Source: Myrmaecium sp. VS I D KN 1 (lineage: Eukaryota; Ascomycota; Dothideomycetes; Valsariales; Valsariaceae). Taken from it: DNA of 64,000 nucleotides. Every line of letters begins with the position of its first letter. The stretch's first letter is position 1. The notes beneath the pieces were generated by a model. That model searched no databases. It saw only the letters and a program-made list of their open reading frames with translations, and was not told the origin of the DNA. Below are positions 12,140 through 23,608 of the stretch, one piece after another. The translations under genes were made by a program, and so were the position numbers. Location: contig JADQAV010000026.1 of the NCBI GenBank assembly GCA_019775845.1, forward strand, positions 665,001 to 729,000. Reading direction: 5' to 3'.

Positions 12140-12288
12140 TAATGACGAGAGTGGTCAGCGTGTGGCAGCGTTTGGTTTGCGTAGACAGGGCGTGGTGTAA
12201 AACAGTGAGACTGGTGCGGTCGTGAACAGGAAGGGAGAGGGAAGACGGCGGGAGTTTTATAGAAACTCGGCCGATAAGCGGCCTTCAT

Positions 12289-13637
12289 CCCATGGTCGAG
12301 AAGAGAGCAGCGTTCGGCGAACGCTCGGATGGACGGTTGAAAGGAAGGAGCCGAGGGCCTGTGGTGGATTATTGGGCAGGAAAGCCCGTCAGCGCATCCT
12401 GCTTTGCTTATCGGAGGAGGGTGTGCAAGGTTGAGGGATTCGGAGCCAAGGATGCAGTTAGGATTAAAGGGAATGGAGGGGCAGCCAGTCCAGCGAGCGG
12501 ACCATTTCGGGTTGGCGGAACGCGGAGACCCCACACCCGCCGCTCGGCTGTGCCGCGTGGGGTAAGCCCGTGAGGTAGGGGAGAGCCTATCTCCGAGGGT
12601 TCACCGTCGGGATGATGGCATTCACCGTTCACCATTCACCATTCACCCTCACCCTGTCACTGGGAAAATGCTGCTGGGAGCAAGCCAGACTGGTTGGCCG
12701 ATTTGCTTACATTCGCCGTCCACGAAGGACTCTCATGGTGACGCGGGGCACACTGCAGCTCCGGCGGAGGAGGAGGAGGAGGAGGGGCTGGAGTGTCGAG
12801 TGCCGGCTCAGATAGGAGACGCGCAGGAGCTACCTAGCCATTCGTCCGCCGGGCTCCCACACGCTGGACCGTCGAACCTTCTGGCGGATCCAGACGGTTG
12901 GAGATGTGCAAAACAAAAGCCCTCCTGCACCGAATGGAAAGAGTGAGTGAGGGAGGGAGGGATGGAGGATGATGTGCGAGATGTTCTCCTCTCTGCCTTA
13001 TTTTAGCACGAGCAAGTGCTTACATCTATAGCCGGCCAGTCAAAGTGACGTCGAAGGCGGCCACCGATAGCCCCCTTCGCTCACGCTCACATCCAAAACC
13101 GTACTGGGTCAGGTAGCGAGCCGTACTCCTAGCTTGATGCGCTGTTATCCGCTGCTCCACCGCACCTGGCATGTGCAGAGGCCGCAATACTATCTCGTAC
13201 ACTTAAAACACGAATGTCCCGAGCGAACGGTATAGGGAGAAACAGCGAATAGGAGGTGGGTCGGCGAGTTCGGATGGATGGGCACTGGAAACTACCCGAA
13301 TGGATAGCCGAACCCCTTCCCCCCTCCCTTCCTCCCTCCCTCCCTCCCAAACGTCCCGTTGCGCAGGAACCTCGGACTTTGTGAAGGAGCGTCAGAGAGG
13401 CAGGGGCCATGTTATGAACATCATGTTCATACGAGTGATTCAGGTCTTTCGAGAAAGTCAAGCCCCTCGCAATGTTGGGTCATTGGCAGATAGCGGTCTC
13501 TTAGACCGCGGACGACAGCCGGAGACCAGTATAAACTCATGTTCTCACCGCATACGCCTTGACCGAAAGGCATGAGGCTTGCAAAGTACACACCTCCCAC
13601 ATGGGTATAGAACAAGGGATCGTAGCTTCATAGCTCA
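12289..13637. other. Intergenic, no gene seen
   Basis: Holds the promoter of the acyl-CoA synthetase gene and the 3' region of the LENG1-like gene. A CTCCC/TCCC-rich run lies at 13315-13350. No coding signal I trust on either strand. Confidence 0.5.
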
Positions 13638-14837
13638 TCATTCGTGGTGCGAGCGCCGACGATGACTGCTATGCCTCTCCCGATGACTGTCAGGACTCCT
13701 GCTCCTCCTCGCGCTGCGGTGACTGCTCCGCTCACGATCTTTATGCCTGTCTCTGCTGCGACTGCGACTGCGTCTATGCCGATGGCGACGGGATGACCGA
13801 TGCTCACGCCGACCCTCATCCGCTCGTTCTGGTGCAGCAGCGGAATCAAGACGGAAGCCCTCTAGACTATCCACCGATTCCGCGCGATCCCTCTTAACTC
13901 GCTTCGCCCTCCTCTCCCTCCGCTCTTCCTCCTCAGCCAACTCCTTCAGCCGCCTCGCCTGCTCCACCTCCCACTGCCTCCGCGCCTCCTGATTCTTCTT
14001 AATCTGCGTTTGCGCCGCCTTCATCATGGCGAGCGGGTCGGTCGAGGCCATGCGCGTCTGCTCCCTCGCCCTTCTTCCCGGGTCCTCGCGGCCCCAGACG
14101 TCTTTCCCAGGCTCTTTGATCAAGCCCTTGGTGATCTCGCCACTCCCAGCGTACCACGGTTTTTGGTCCGGAGCGGCGTTCGTGAAGCGCATCGTGTACT
14201 GGTCCTCGAAGGCCCGTTCCCTCCTCTTCTTCTCGGCTTCGGCCTCGGCGTTCTTCGCCTCTCGCGCCGACACCGTCGGGTCGACGGGGAAGAGGTTGAT
14301 ATGTCCCGCGCGGTCGGTGATGGGGGCATTACTAGTACGCTTCTTCTGAGCGGGCGGACCGCTCGTCTCGTCGTCTTTGGACCCTATCGTCTGCAGTCTG
14401 GCTAACCTGATATCCCTATCCGTATCATCCTCCCCCTTCAACTTATACCGCTTACGATCACGACGACCCGGTTCGCGATCTTTCCTCCGTTCCTCCTCCG
14501 CATCCTCGAAGTCGGGCGGCGGCGGGGGCTCCTCGCCTCGGAGCAGAGCGGCGCGGACCAGGTCGTCATAGTGCCGCATGCGCTCCTCGACGGCGGCGTC
14601 GCGCGCCGCGGCGGCGGCCTCGTCGCGCTTGACGCGCTGGATGTTGTCGCGGTTGAAGACGTGCCATGACTTGTGGTGGTTGAGATTCCTGCACCGCCGG
14701 CGTTAGCAGCTGGGACGGCACCTGCAGACGGATGGATGCCGCGCTCCGCATCCTGCCTGCAGCCTGAGGTGCAGCATGCAGCCTGGTAGCAGAAGCGGAA
14801 GCGGAAGCGGAAGCGATGCGTCATCTTACCCAGCCAT
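13638..14837 (-). CDS. LENG1-like CIR_N-domain protein with RS-rich tail
   Basis: Two exons: 14837-14830 (ATGGCTGG, only 8 nt) and 14688-13638, giving 352 aa. The intron has a GTAAGA donor, CTAAC branch-like site and GTGCAG acceptor. The spliced N-terminus, MAGNLNHHKSWHVFNRDN followed by IQRVKRDEA, is the CIR_N motif of the leukocyte-receptor-cluster-member-1 family; GHINLFPVDPT further on also fits. The middle is charged coiled coil. The last 60 or so residues are Arg/Ser/His-rich, an RS-like domain typical of splicing-associated nuclear proteins. The related yeast splicing factor Cwc25 also has CIR_N, but with a KSWHP-type core, so LENG1 is the better match. A role near the spliceosome is inferred from family and composition. 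Confidence 0.85.
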
Positions 14838-15818
14838 CTTCGCCACTGGAAGCTGTCAAAAAAAAAGTCGAATCTCAGTTGCTTGCTGGCCGGCGGCGAG
14901 AAGCGCGCAGGCGGTCGCCGGGAAAAGGTAGGTATCACTGGTGTCAAGGGAGAGCCCGCCCGCTTGCGGATCCGGCAGCGGGCTGCACTGATCGCCGCAT
15001 GGCGTCTGCAGAAGCTCTCGTTCGGGCTTTAGCGGCCGCCCAAACGAGGGAGGGTCCCCCCTCCCTCAGGTTCCCCCCCGGCCGATCGTCAATCAGCTCA
15101 GGGCTGGCGGGCGCAGACGGTTTTCTTTCCTTTGCGGCCTCGTCTGATTCCTTCTCGCTCGCTTTTTCCCCTCTTGTTCTTCTCTTCTTCGCCCTTCTTC
15201 TCCTCTCTGCTTTTCCATCTCCCTCTCACTCGGAACTTGGCGAACAGCTCACACGGTTTATCCAATCTCGATTCCTTCTCATCGGCCCAAGTGGGCCGTG
15301 CCGACGTGCTTCTACCTAATGTACGCCGCGAACCCTTCTTTCTCCATCCCTCGGAGCTTACCTTCCAGCCTCCACGACTCGATCTGAGAGGCACCACGAC
15401 CGGCGCGCACGCTCTTCGCTCATGTGTCTGCCTCACCTTCATCATACACAGCTGCCGATACACCCATTGCATCCTGCCAATTGAACGATTCTACCTCCTC
15501 TCCGCCCGAGAAATTACTCCACGACCCGACCCTCGAGCCTCGACACACCCACACGGCGCCGCCTGTGCCCCGAGTCGAGTCGCACTCGAGGGCCCGTACA
15601 CAGATCAACACTGTTCGCGCCGCACCCTTGCGGGATCAAAAAAATCCTCTATCCTCCTCCACGCGCATTCCTACCGCGTATAATCAACGATCGAAAACAC
15701 CTCTTCCCGCGCAAGCTCAGTCAACACCGACCGCACAACCTCCCTCCACACGCACAAAGCCGACCACCCATCCACCTCAACAACAACACCAACACCAACA
15801 CCAACAAACCACACCACC
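14838..15818. other. Divergent promoter region
   Basis: Shared upstream region of the LENG1-like gene (-) and the conserved gene at 15819 (+). On the plus strand it is pyrimidine-rich at 15130-15240 and CA-rich just before the ATG (15740-15818), typical of a fungal leader. No gene seen. Confidence 0.6.
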
Positions 15819-16675
15819 ATGCCCACCTACCTCCTCCACGGCTTCCGCTGGCCCCGCCCGCTCATCCGCATCCACATCATCCTCCAAAACCTCGACGACG
15901 CCGCCGCCGAATGGCTCATGGCGCCCGCCACGACCGCCACCCTCCTCGCCAACTTCCACACCCTCTACCCCTCCCTCATGCCCGCGCTGCCGGGGCTGCG
16001 CTTCATCGAGCAGTACGACCCCCTCGACGAGTCCGTCCCCTCGCAGCCCTTCGCCTACGTCGCCGACACCGTCCATGAGATCCCGCTCGGCTGCGACGTG
16101 GACGAGGTCCGCGGCGCGGGCGTGCGCCAGGAGGCCTGGGATGCGATGAAGGAGCTCCGCGATCGCATCGCGCCTGGTGAGAAGCTGGCCTGGTTTGTGG
16201 TGGTGTGTGGGGATACGGAGCGCTGGGCGCCGCCGACGGTGGGTCTGCTGGAGGGGAGCGTGGCGGTGGGGAGTCGTGGGGGTAGTCGCAGTGGGAGTGG
16301 GAGTGGGAGTGGGAGTGGGAGTTCGGATGGTGGGGTGAGTACTTATATTGCGTTCCTCGCCCGCAGAAGACCGGAGGAGCTGACCTGGACATACCACTAG
16401 AAGCGACCTTCGACCCCGAATCGCGGGAGCTTTCGCAAGTGGCTCTTTGGCAAGGCTGATGGGAATTTGAGGAAGAAGAAGAGGTTGGTTCACTTTCTTT
16501 TACCCCGAGTCGTCGTCCGTACAACCTGTAAGGCTGTGTCTAACTCTTCATCAGCACCTTAAATCTTCAAAACGGAACGACCGATGGCTCGCGGTCCGAG
16601 GAGACGAGCACGCCGCTACCGCCGGTGCCGCCGCTGAAAGATCATCTTCAGTCTGGGCCTGGCACGGCGGTGTAG
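15819..16675 (+). CDS. Conserved fungal protein of unknown function
   Basis: Three exons, 15819-16334, 16401-16483 and 16555-16675, encode 239 aa with all phases closing. Donors are GTGAGT and GTTGGT; acceptors CACTAG and ATCAG. The start sits in CACCATGCC, an excellent context. The N-terminal ~150 residues look like a folded conserved domain (start MPTYLLHGFRWPRPLIRIHI, later RFIEQYDPLDES and FAYVADTVHEIPLG). A Ser-Gly repeat, encoded by a 6-bp tandem repeat, ends exon 1. The second half is basic (RKWLFGKADGNLRKKK) and then Pro/Ser-rich. I recognise the N-terminus as widely conserved in ascomycetes but cannot assign a function. No signal peptide or membrane segment. Confidence 0.85.
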
Positions 16676-18150
16676 AGGGGTGTGGTATTGATTGCAGTAT
16701 GTTGTCGAGATATGTCCGCATCTCAACAGCTCGATGTTCTGTTTTCCAGTCTTTTCCTCTCTTTCTTTCTTTCAGCCTATATCCCCCTTCGTAATTCCGT
16801 ATCGTTGTTGCTGCTTTTCATCCTTTTAGGCGGGATTTGCTTGAAGTAAAGAAGGACGTGCATTCTTCTTCTGTACACCATGCTTATTTTTTATTTCTCA
16901 TTTTCCTCCTCCCCTCGATGCCACCCTCCTTTTTCCAGCGGTGCATCACGTCTCTTTTCTGCTCTTTCGTGCTTATCTTTATATCTTATATCCATTCTTA
17001 TACCTCCCCTGTTTCTCTTTCCCTTTCTGTAATTCATTCGTGTAAAAATGATGGATCTTCTCTCTCAGCCTGTCGTCCGCAAACTGTTCGTTTCTCCGCT
17101 TTTTTCTGTGCCCTTTTTCCGCGGGTAGGTGTGCATTCATTGCTTTGGTGCGCAGGAGATATATTAATTATCGATGTCGGTTGTTGTCTGGATAAGTATA
17201 CACTACTGTATCCGCTCTTTTTTTTTAATCCGTTCTAAGGAGCGTTCACAGCTGAAGGCCCGCGACGTCATCTTTAAACGGGAGAACATTATTTTCGATT
17301 TATGCGGGTCCTCTAACTACTGTATTGTGTCCTTGTGCTTTGCGTGGGGAACCAAAAAAAAAGGGACCGTTGTAAGGGTTGAGGGGGCAGGGGTGCAACG
17401 ACGTCATCTCTCGTGTGTTGTTGTAGGAGGTATTTCCGCCCTGTCGTTTTTGGTTTGTCGTTTTCGTGCTGACACATATTTACTGCAAATTCCGTGAGAG
17501 TGCAATGCGATGTGATACTTGGATTTCTATAAGATCTTGCAGTGTACACTGGGCGCCGATGTAGTATATACACTATATACACTGGTAGGTCTTCTTCTCT
17601 CTCTGTCACTTTTCCACCAGCGAAGGAGAGAGGCTGCGCGGAGGCGGCCCATGACTTGATTTGATAGGTTGCTCCCTAAGCGAGGATTTTCTGGGGACCG
17701 CCCCCGATCGCCCCGCTTGGTTGCCGCCTCCCCTTGACCTGAGCTTTCCCTCCTTCCCGCCCCCAGCGATGACGCACCGTCGTGATGGGGAAAGCTTAAG
17801 GTACTTACCTAAGGTGCTTCCTTTCCCGTGCGGGCCCCCTTTGCACACGGGATGTTGAGCGATGACGGCATGTCAGGTAGTACGTAGGTCGCGCGTCAAT
17901 AAATACTACTGTCTGTTCGCCTTCAGGTTAAATTGACTTGCTCTCCTACGGCACACACACACTCTCTCTCTCTCTCTCTCTTTCTTGATCAATTCCATCT
18001 CCCCTCCACTCAACAACCTCAACCAACAACATTCCTCATCCTCTCTCCTTCATCCCCATTTGATACCCGCCAACGCTCACACTTCATTCACCAAGCTTGC
18101 AACAACTACTACCACCACTTCACCTTACCACAACCTCACCTAAACCCACA
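16676..18150. other. Intergenic, T-rich 3' region then promoter
   Basis: T-rich on the plus strand from 16740 to 17240, consistent with a long 3' UTR. A direct repeat of TATATACACT lies near 17560-17582. The right end is the promoter and CA/CT-rich leader of the mitochondrial protein gene. No gene seen. Confidence 0.5.
17952..17983. repeat. (CA)n(CT)n dinucleotide tract
   Basis: About five CA followed by about ten CT units, roughly 170 nt upstream of the start codon at 18151. Pyrimidine-rich tracts of this kind are usual in fungal promoters and leaders. Confidence 0.85.
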
Positions 18151-19380
18151 ATGCTTTCTCGCACCGTCAGACCTGCAGCGCGCTGCGCTCGGCAGCCTCT
18201 GCGTGTTCAAGCTCAAAGCAAGGCGCCCATCCGCACCGCCCAGCGGTTCCAGAGCACCCACGCCGGCTCCTCGGGCAACAACGCATCGGGTGCATTCTCC
18301 AACCCGGCCGTGGCGGGCGCGCTCGGCGGTGCCGCCGCGTCCTTCATCGTCGTCTACACCTGGTACTCGACCACCGGCATCAAGCAGGTGGTGCAGACGG
18401 CCAAGAAGGCCAAGGCGTACGCGACCAGCGCGAAGGAGAAGGTGCAGGAGAAGACGCCGAACCCGAGCGAGGCGTACAGCTTCCTCCGTGACTACGCCAA
18501 GTCGTACGCCAAGTTCATCCCCGGTGCCGGCACCTACATCGACCGCGCCTTTGACGATCTGGACACGATTCGTGAGAAGCATGGGGATGAGTTTGACCGC
18601 ATTGTGAGCGAGGCGTACGGCGAGCTGAAGGATCTTAGCTACAAGGGAGGGGTGAATGCCGATACGGCTTACAAGGCCTGGGAGATCATCTCTAAGCACC
18701 TGGACCGCCTCATGGGTCTGGCCGGTGATGCCTCCGAGGACCTGTTGAACAACCACCCGGAGCTGAAGCAGAAGCTCGGCGGCAGCTTCGATCAGCTGAA
18801 GCAGATGGGTGACAGCTACGGTCCTCAGGCGAAGGAGGAAGTCAACCGGACGTGGAACCAGGTTAAGGAGATTGCCGCGGGCGGCATGGGTCCTTACACG
18901 ATCGAGAAGATCAAGAAGCTCATCCAGGAGAAGCAGGACAAGTTGAAGCAGTTCGCTGACGAGGCATGGAACAAGGGCTTGGAGCAGGCCAAGCCGTATC
19001 TCGACAAGAACCCGGAGATCAAGAAGTTGGTGGAGGAGAACGCGGACCAGCTGAAGAAGGGCAACTTCATGCAGCTCTGGGGCCAGGTCAAGGAGGCCGC
19101 GTCGAGCGGCGACACCAAGAACCTGGAGAAGTACATCAAGGAGTCGGTCAACAAGAGCACGCAGTTCAACCTGGGCGGGCTGGATCAGTGGTTGAAGGCG
19201 GTGCCGGGCGGCAGCCAGATCCTGCCGCAGCTCCAGCAGCTCCAGACCGTGGCGCAGAAGCGGGGCGGCGACGCGGAGCGGCTCGTTCGCGAGACGGTGG
19301 ATGACCTCAAGAAGGTCTTGGAGAAGCGCTCGCAGGAGGCTCAAAAGCTTGCCGAGGAGGCGAAGAGGGATGCTAAGTAA
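18151..19380 (+). CDS. Predicted mitochondrial membrane protein with apolipoprotein-like helices
   Basis: Single exon, 409 aa, starting at the ATG after ACCCACA. The first ~35 residues are rich in Arg, Ala and Ser without acidic residues (MLSRTVRPAARCARQ then RTAQRFQSTH), a textbook mitochondrial presequence with likely cleavage near RFQS. A hydrophobic segment follows at about 50-66 (VAGALGGAAASFIVVYTWYS), a candidate inner-membrane anchor. The rest is almost entirely charged amphipathic helix (KKAKAYATSAKEKVQEK, PELKQKLGGSFDQLKQMG, repeated Lys/Glu helices), resembling apolipoprotein or coiled-coil scaffolds. I do not recognise a named family. A lipid- or membrane-organising role is only an inference from the architecture. 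Confidence 0.88.
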   Translation: MLSRTVRPAARCARQPLRVQAQSKAPIRTAQRFQSTHAGSSGNNASGAFSNPAVAGALGGAAASFIVVYTWYSTTGIKQVVQTAKKAKAYATSAKEKVQEKTPNPSEAYSFLRDYAKSYAKFIPGAGTYIDRAFDDLDTIREKHGDEFDRIVSEAYGELKDLSYKGGVNADTAYKAWEIISKHLDRLMGLAGDASEDLLNNHPELKQKLGGSFDQLKQMGDSYGPQAKEEVNRTWNQVKEIAAGGMGPYTIEKIKKLIQEKQDKLKQFADEAWNKGLEQAKPYLDKNPEIKKLVEENADQLKKGNFMQLWGQVKEAASSGDTKNLEKYIKESVNKSTQFNLGGLDQWLKAVPGGSQILPQLQQLQTVAQKRGGDAERLVRETVDDLKKVLEKRSQEAQKLAEEAKRDAK

Positions 19381-19942
19381 GCGGTGGCCTAGGTACTTGG
19401 TTGATGTATGATAGGAATTCTCTTTCGGACGGTGTTACGACCTTCCACTTCTGAAGTGCTGAGGCACGGCGATGGATCCGTGCTACCTATAGTTTAATGA
19501 AAAATAACATGAGGAATGAGTTTGATTGCAATTGTTCGAATGACTGGGAGACAAAGTGATATTAAGCAAGTCAACGAGTGCTGTTGATGGACTCGGAGGT
19601 TTGAAACAACCTCCTGTCCCCTTGAATCTTGTGCCTTATCGCCGCCTTGTTGGTCAGGTGGGGCTATGATGGATGCCCCGCCCCCTCCAAGCTTGCTTGC
19701 TTCGATGGATCGATCCCCTGGAACTGCCCGGATCCCCAGGCCACCATCCTCCGAACAGAACCATCCTGACCTTACCGTACCTACAACCTACTACCTACAT
19801 ACCTGTCTATACCCTCACGGACGTGTTATACTTGTGCAAACACCTAGCTCGCTCCCACCCATCCTCACGATCGCGGAACTCTTCCGATCTACCTCTCTCT
19901 CTCGGCTCTCCCACCCTCCGCATCGCCGCCGCCGTCGTCGCA
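19381..19942. other. Intergenic spacer, 562 nt
   Basis: Contains the 3' UTR of the mitochondrial protein gene and the promoter and leader of IST1. TACCTA motifs cluster at 19780-19805. No gene seen. Confidence 0.6.
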
Positions 19943-21100
19943 ATGGCGCCTACCGCGACGCTCGTCGTACGCTTGCTGCCCCCTCACCCCTACAGCGTTA
20001 TGTTCACGACCAAGGCTGACCCTTCACAGTCACGGCTGAAAGTGCAGCTCAAGCTCTCCATCTCCCGGCTCCGCATGGTGCAGCAAAAGGACTCGGCGCT
20101 AGCAAAGCAACAGCGACGGGACATGGCTCAGTTACTCGAGGTGCGTCCCTCCTCCCCTTCCCTCCCCCCTTCCCACCCACCAGGCCACACAAGCTAAACC
20201 CCCTCCCTCCCCCCGCCACAGCAAGGCCGCTACGAATCCGCCCGGATCCGGGTGGAAAACATCATCCGCAGCGACATCACGACGGAGCTGCACGAGATCC
20301 TGGAGCTGTACTGCGAGCTGCTGCTCGCGCGGTCGCAGCTCCTCCTCGAGCCCGGGACGCACTCGCCTCCATCCTCATCCTCATCTTCGGCATCCACCAC
20401 CACCGCCATCGACCCGGCCCTCGACGAAGCGGCGCGCTCCATCATCTACGCGGCGCCCCGCACGCCCGTCAAGGAGCTGCAGGCGGCGCGCGCGCTGCTG
20501 GTGGAGCGCTTCGGCAAGGAGCTCGCGGCGAGCGCGATGGCGGGGACGGGCGTGGCGGAGCGGGTGCGGCGGAAGCTGTGTTTGGACACGCCGTCCCCGG
20601 CTTTGGTGGAGGCGTATTTGAGGGAGATTGCGCGGTTTTATGGGGTCCCGTATGGGGAGGAGGGGGAGGAGGGGGAGGAGGGGAAGGGGCAGGGGGATGG
20701 GGAGGATAGTGGTGATGATGAGCCGGCGGATGGGGAGAAGGTGCTTGCCCCGGCGGCACCGGTAGAGGTGGAGGCGCCGGTTAAACCGCCGCCGGCGGAG
20801 GAGTTGAGCACGGCGACCCCGCCCCGTGAGGTTGGTCCGGGAAGCCCGGTGCGGATCAATCCGCCGTCGCCCAGCACGGAGAATGTGGCGCCCCGGCTGC
20901 GGTTGCCGGGGATTGAGGAGAGGACGGCGGCGGCGAAGGGGAGGAGGGATGTGGGGCTGGGGGGAGGGGTGTGGGGAGGGGAGAAGAAGGAGGGTGAGAA
21001 GGAGAAGAAGGGGGAGAGGGAGAGGAAGGAGAAGGGTCCTGGAGGCAAGATTCCGGATGTGGATGAGTTGGCGAAGCGGTTTGCGGCGTTGAAGAGGTAG
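19943..21100 (+). CDS. IST1: IST1, ESCRT-III-associated regulator
   Basis: Likely exons 19943-19966, 20030-20140 and 20222-21100 (337 aa). The family core SRLKVQLKLSISRLRMVQQ, LAKQQRRDMAQLLE, GRYESARIRVENIIR and ELHEILELYCELLLARSQLL is unmistakable Ist1 (DUF292), residues ~8-190. IST1 binds ESCRT-III and the Vps4 ATPase and tunes intralumenal vesicle formation at endosomes. The C-terminus IPDVDELAKRFAALKR fits a MIM1-type motif that docks on Vps4 MIT domains. Between lies an acidic Gly/Glu linker, then Pro-rich and Lys/Glu-rich low complexity. The first intron (63 nt, GTACGC donor, CTGAC branch-like site, CACAG acceptor) is a multiple of three and has no stop, so retention would insert 21 residues. 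Splicing gives the usual short Ist1 N-terminus. Confidence 0.9.
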
Positions 21101-22234
21101 GGGATGGGGTTTCTCTTTGGAGGGTTGGGGGGAGAGTAGGCTTGCACATGATTTCTTTACTACAGTACCTCACATGGGCGATCCTCTGTTGCTTATCTCT
21201 ATCCCTGACCAACGCTTTTGATCTTTGTGCTTTGTGAGCTTTTCTCTCTTTTTGTCTCTTTTCCTCTCCAAGTGGCTGACACGAGACAAGGTATTTTTAG
21301 CTCAGGGGAGCAATCCAGGGGTATGGACAAGGGGGCTACCTATGTAACCTCCCGTCTCAAGATTTTCTCATAGCAGGTTCAAGCCTTTTTATATCAATAT
21401 ATGTGAATAGATATGTATGCATGCCATCAATCGGTCTTGGATTTAATAGATGACGTCGGATAACGGAGGATGCGGTTTGCCTCGGCGGCGGATCCTAACC
21501 ATCAAGGATCCCACCCCACCGCCTTGCGGTTGTTGGTGACGCACCTCATCCCTTCCCCTTCCCGATCTTAACCGAATCCTCCCCGGTCCCGATTCTGCCC
21601 TTGGGTATCTTGGTACCTTAGGTTTGCGCGCTCTGTGGGGGATACGACCGAACCTCCCCGACCGAGCCCAATCGTCCATCTGTCCAATCTCAACCTCGCC
21701 ATTCATCAGATTTCCCTTTTTCCTCCTCCTCCCCCTTCCCTTTCTTCCCCCCACACAACCACTCGACTACTCGACGACACACGCACGTCCGCACTCCCTC
21801 CTCTCCAACAACAGCACCAACCATTGTTACCGTCAGACATCCGCCGTTCCCCCTGGTCGCTTCCTCCGGACGTGGATGGCATTCCCGCTCTCCCGCCATC
21901 CGCATAGTCGTAGTCGTACTCCAACTTCAGCAGCGCACCAGTATCACCACCCCGCCGCCGCCGCCGCCGCCCGTCAGCTCTCCGCCGTCTCACCCTCTGC
22001 CGCCGCCCACGCGAGGCCTTCCTCGACCGAACCGCACGCATCCCATGCGCTCCATCGCGTAGCAGTCGCTTCCCCCCATACTTCTCCTTCTTTTCCCTTC
22101 TCCCACGAGCCAGTGGTCTTCCAAGCCGACATCGCGCCCGCCGGGCCCCTACTTTATACTCCTCCGTCGTCCTCCTCCTTCTTCTTTCACCCTTCCTCGT
22201 CGAGTCCGAAGTGGACACGTCTCCGCCGACCGAC
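21101..22234. other. Intergenic, no gene seen
   Basis: IST1 3' region on the left. The right part (21700-22230) is pyrimidine-rich on the plus strand and forms the promoter and leader of the carrier gene. Confidence 0.55.
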
Positions 22235-23608
22235 ATGACCTCCCGTCCGTCGGCTGAGCCGTCGCGCCCGGACGAGCGCGCTGCCAGCCCCGTCGCGAAA
22301 CTGGGGACGCTCCCGGCGATCGCGTCGGATCTGAATACGGTATGCACGTGAAAAAAGATCTCACTTGCATGGGAGGGAGAGGAGTGGAAAAAGCTAACTG
22401 CGGCATCGTACTAGTCCTCCCCCACAACATCCAGCCCAACCAGCTCCTCCTCACATGCGCCGCCACCGCCGCCGCCGCCAGCGGCAGCCTCGCGACTTCT
22501 CCAGGTCCGCGAAACGCTCTCGCAGCCGGTGCTGGCGTCCTTCATCGGGGGCGGGGTGGCCGGGGCGGTGTCGCGGACGGTGGTGTCGCCGCTGGAGCGG
22601 CTGAAGATCCTGTTCCAGGTGCAGAGCGCGGGGCGGAACGAGTACCGGATGTCGGTGCCGCGGGCGCTGGCGAAGATGTGGCGGGAGGAGGGCTGGCGGG
22701 GCTTCCTGGCCGGGAACGGGACGAACTGCATCCGCATCGTGCCCTATTCGGCGGTCCAGTTTGGGGCGTATAATTTTTATAAGAGGGTGCGTATTTCACC
22801 TCATCCCTACTCTGGTCTGTCGTTGGATTCGAAGGGCAAGGAGAGCGCGCGACAAGCTAACAGTGATGGCGACATGCGCAGTTCTTCGAAGATTACCCCG
22901 GCGCCCCCTTAGGCCCATACCAGCGCCTCTTCTGCGGCGGCTGCGCCGGCATCACCTCCGTCACCTTCACCTACCCGCTCGACATCGTCCGGACCCGGCT
23001 CTCGATCCAGACGGCGTCGTTCGCGAGCCTCAAGCAGAGCGCGCAGCCGCGCGAACGGCTGCCGGGCATGTGGGAGCTGATGGTCTCCATGTACCGCCAC
23101 GAGGGCGGCATCCCGGCCCTGTACCGCGGCATCGTGCCCACCGTCGCCGGCGTCGCGCCCTACGTCGGCCTGAACTTCATGGTGTACGAGACGATGCGGA
23201 CCCATTTTACACCGGAGGGCCAGAAGGATCCCAGCTCGGTGGGTAAGTTGGCTGCGGGCGCGGTGTCCGGCGCGGTCGCGCAGACGTTTACGTATCCTTT
23301 GTAAGTCCCCCTCCCGCCCCCCATCAAACAGCAGAAACCAACCGCTGACCGCCACCCCCTCCCCTCAACACAGCGACGTCCTCCGCCGCCGCTTCCAAAT
23401 CAACACGATGAGCGGGATGGGCTACCGGTACCGATCGGTGGGCCACGCGCTCCGGACGATCCTGACCCAAGAGGGTTTCCGGGGGCTTTACAAGGGCATC
23501 ATCCCGAACTTGCTGAAAGTCGCCCCGAGCATGGCCAGCAATTGGTTGAGCTTTGAGATCACGAGGGATTTTTTGCTGGGGCTGCGGCCGGGGGTGGATG
23601 AGTTGTGA
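22235..23608 (+). CDS. Mitochondrial carrier (SLC25), YPR011C-like
   Basis: Four exons, 22235-22339, 22415-22786, 22882-23300 and 23374-23608, give 376 aa. The three repeats each carry the carrier signature: PLERLK, PLDIVR and PFDVLR (the last rebuilt across intron 3). Each has the usual EGW/EGG/EGF and RGN/RGI/KGI follow-up motifs. The closest match I recall is yeast YPR011C, which moves adenosine 5'-phosphosulfate and PAPS across the inner membrane; shared runs include NGTNCIRIVPYSAVQF, TRLSIQTA and VAPYVGLNFMVYE. A CoA-type carrier is the main alternative. The first ~75 residues are a disordered Ser/Pro/Ala-rich extension. Splice sites are consensus, with CTAAC branch-like sites in introns 1 and 2. 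Confidence 0.9.

Noticed and set aside
18136-19344. 402-codon minus-strand frame
   Set aside because: Antisense of the mitochondrial protein gene; Leu/Arg repeats arise from Lys/Glu/Gln codons read backwards.
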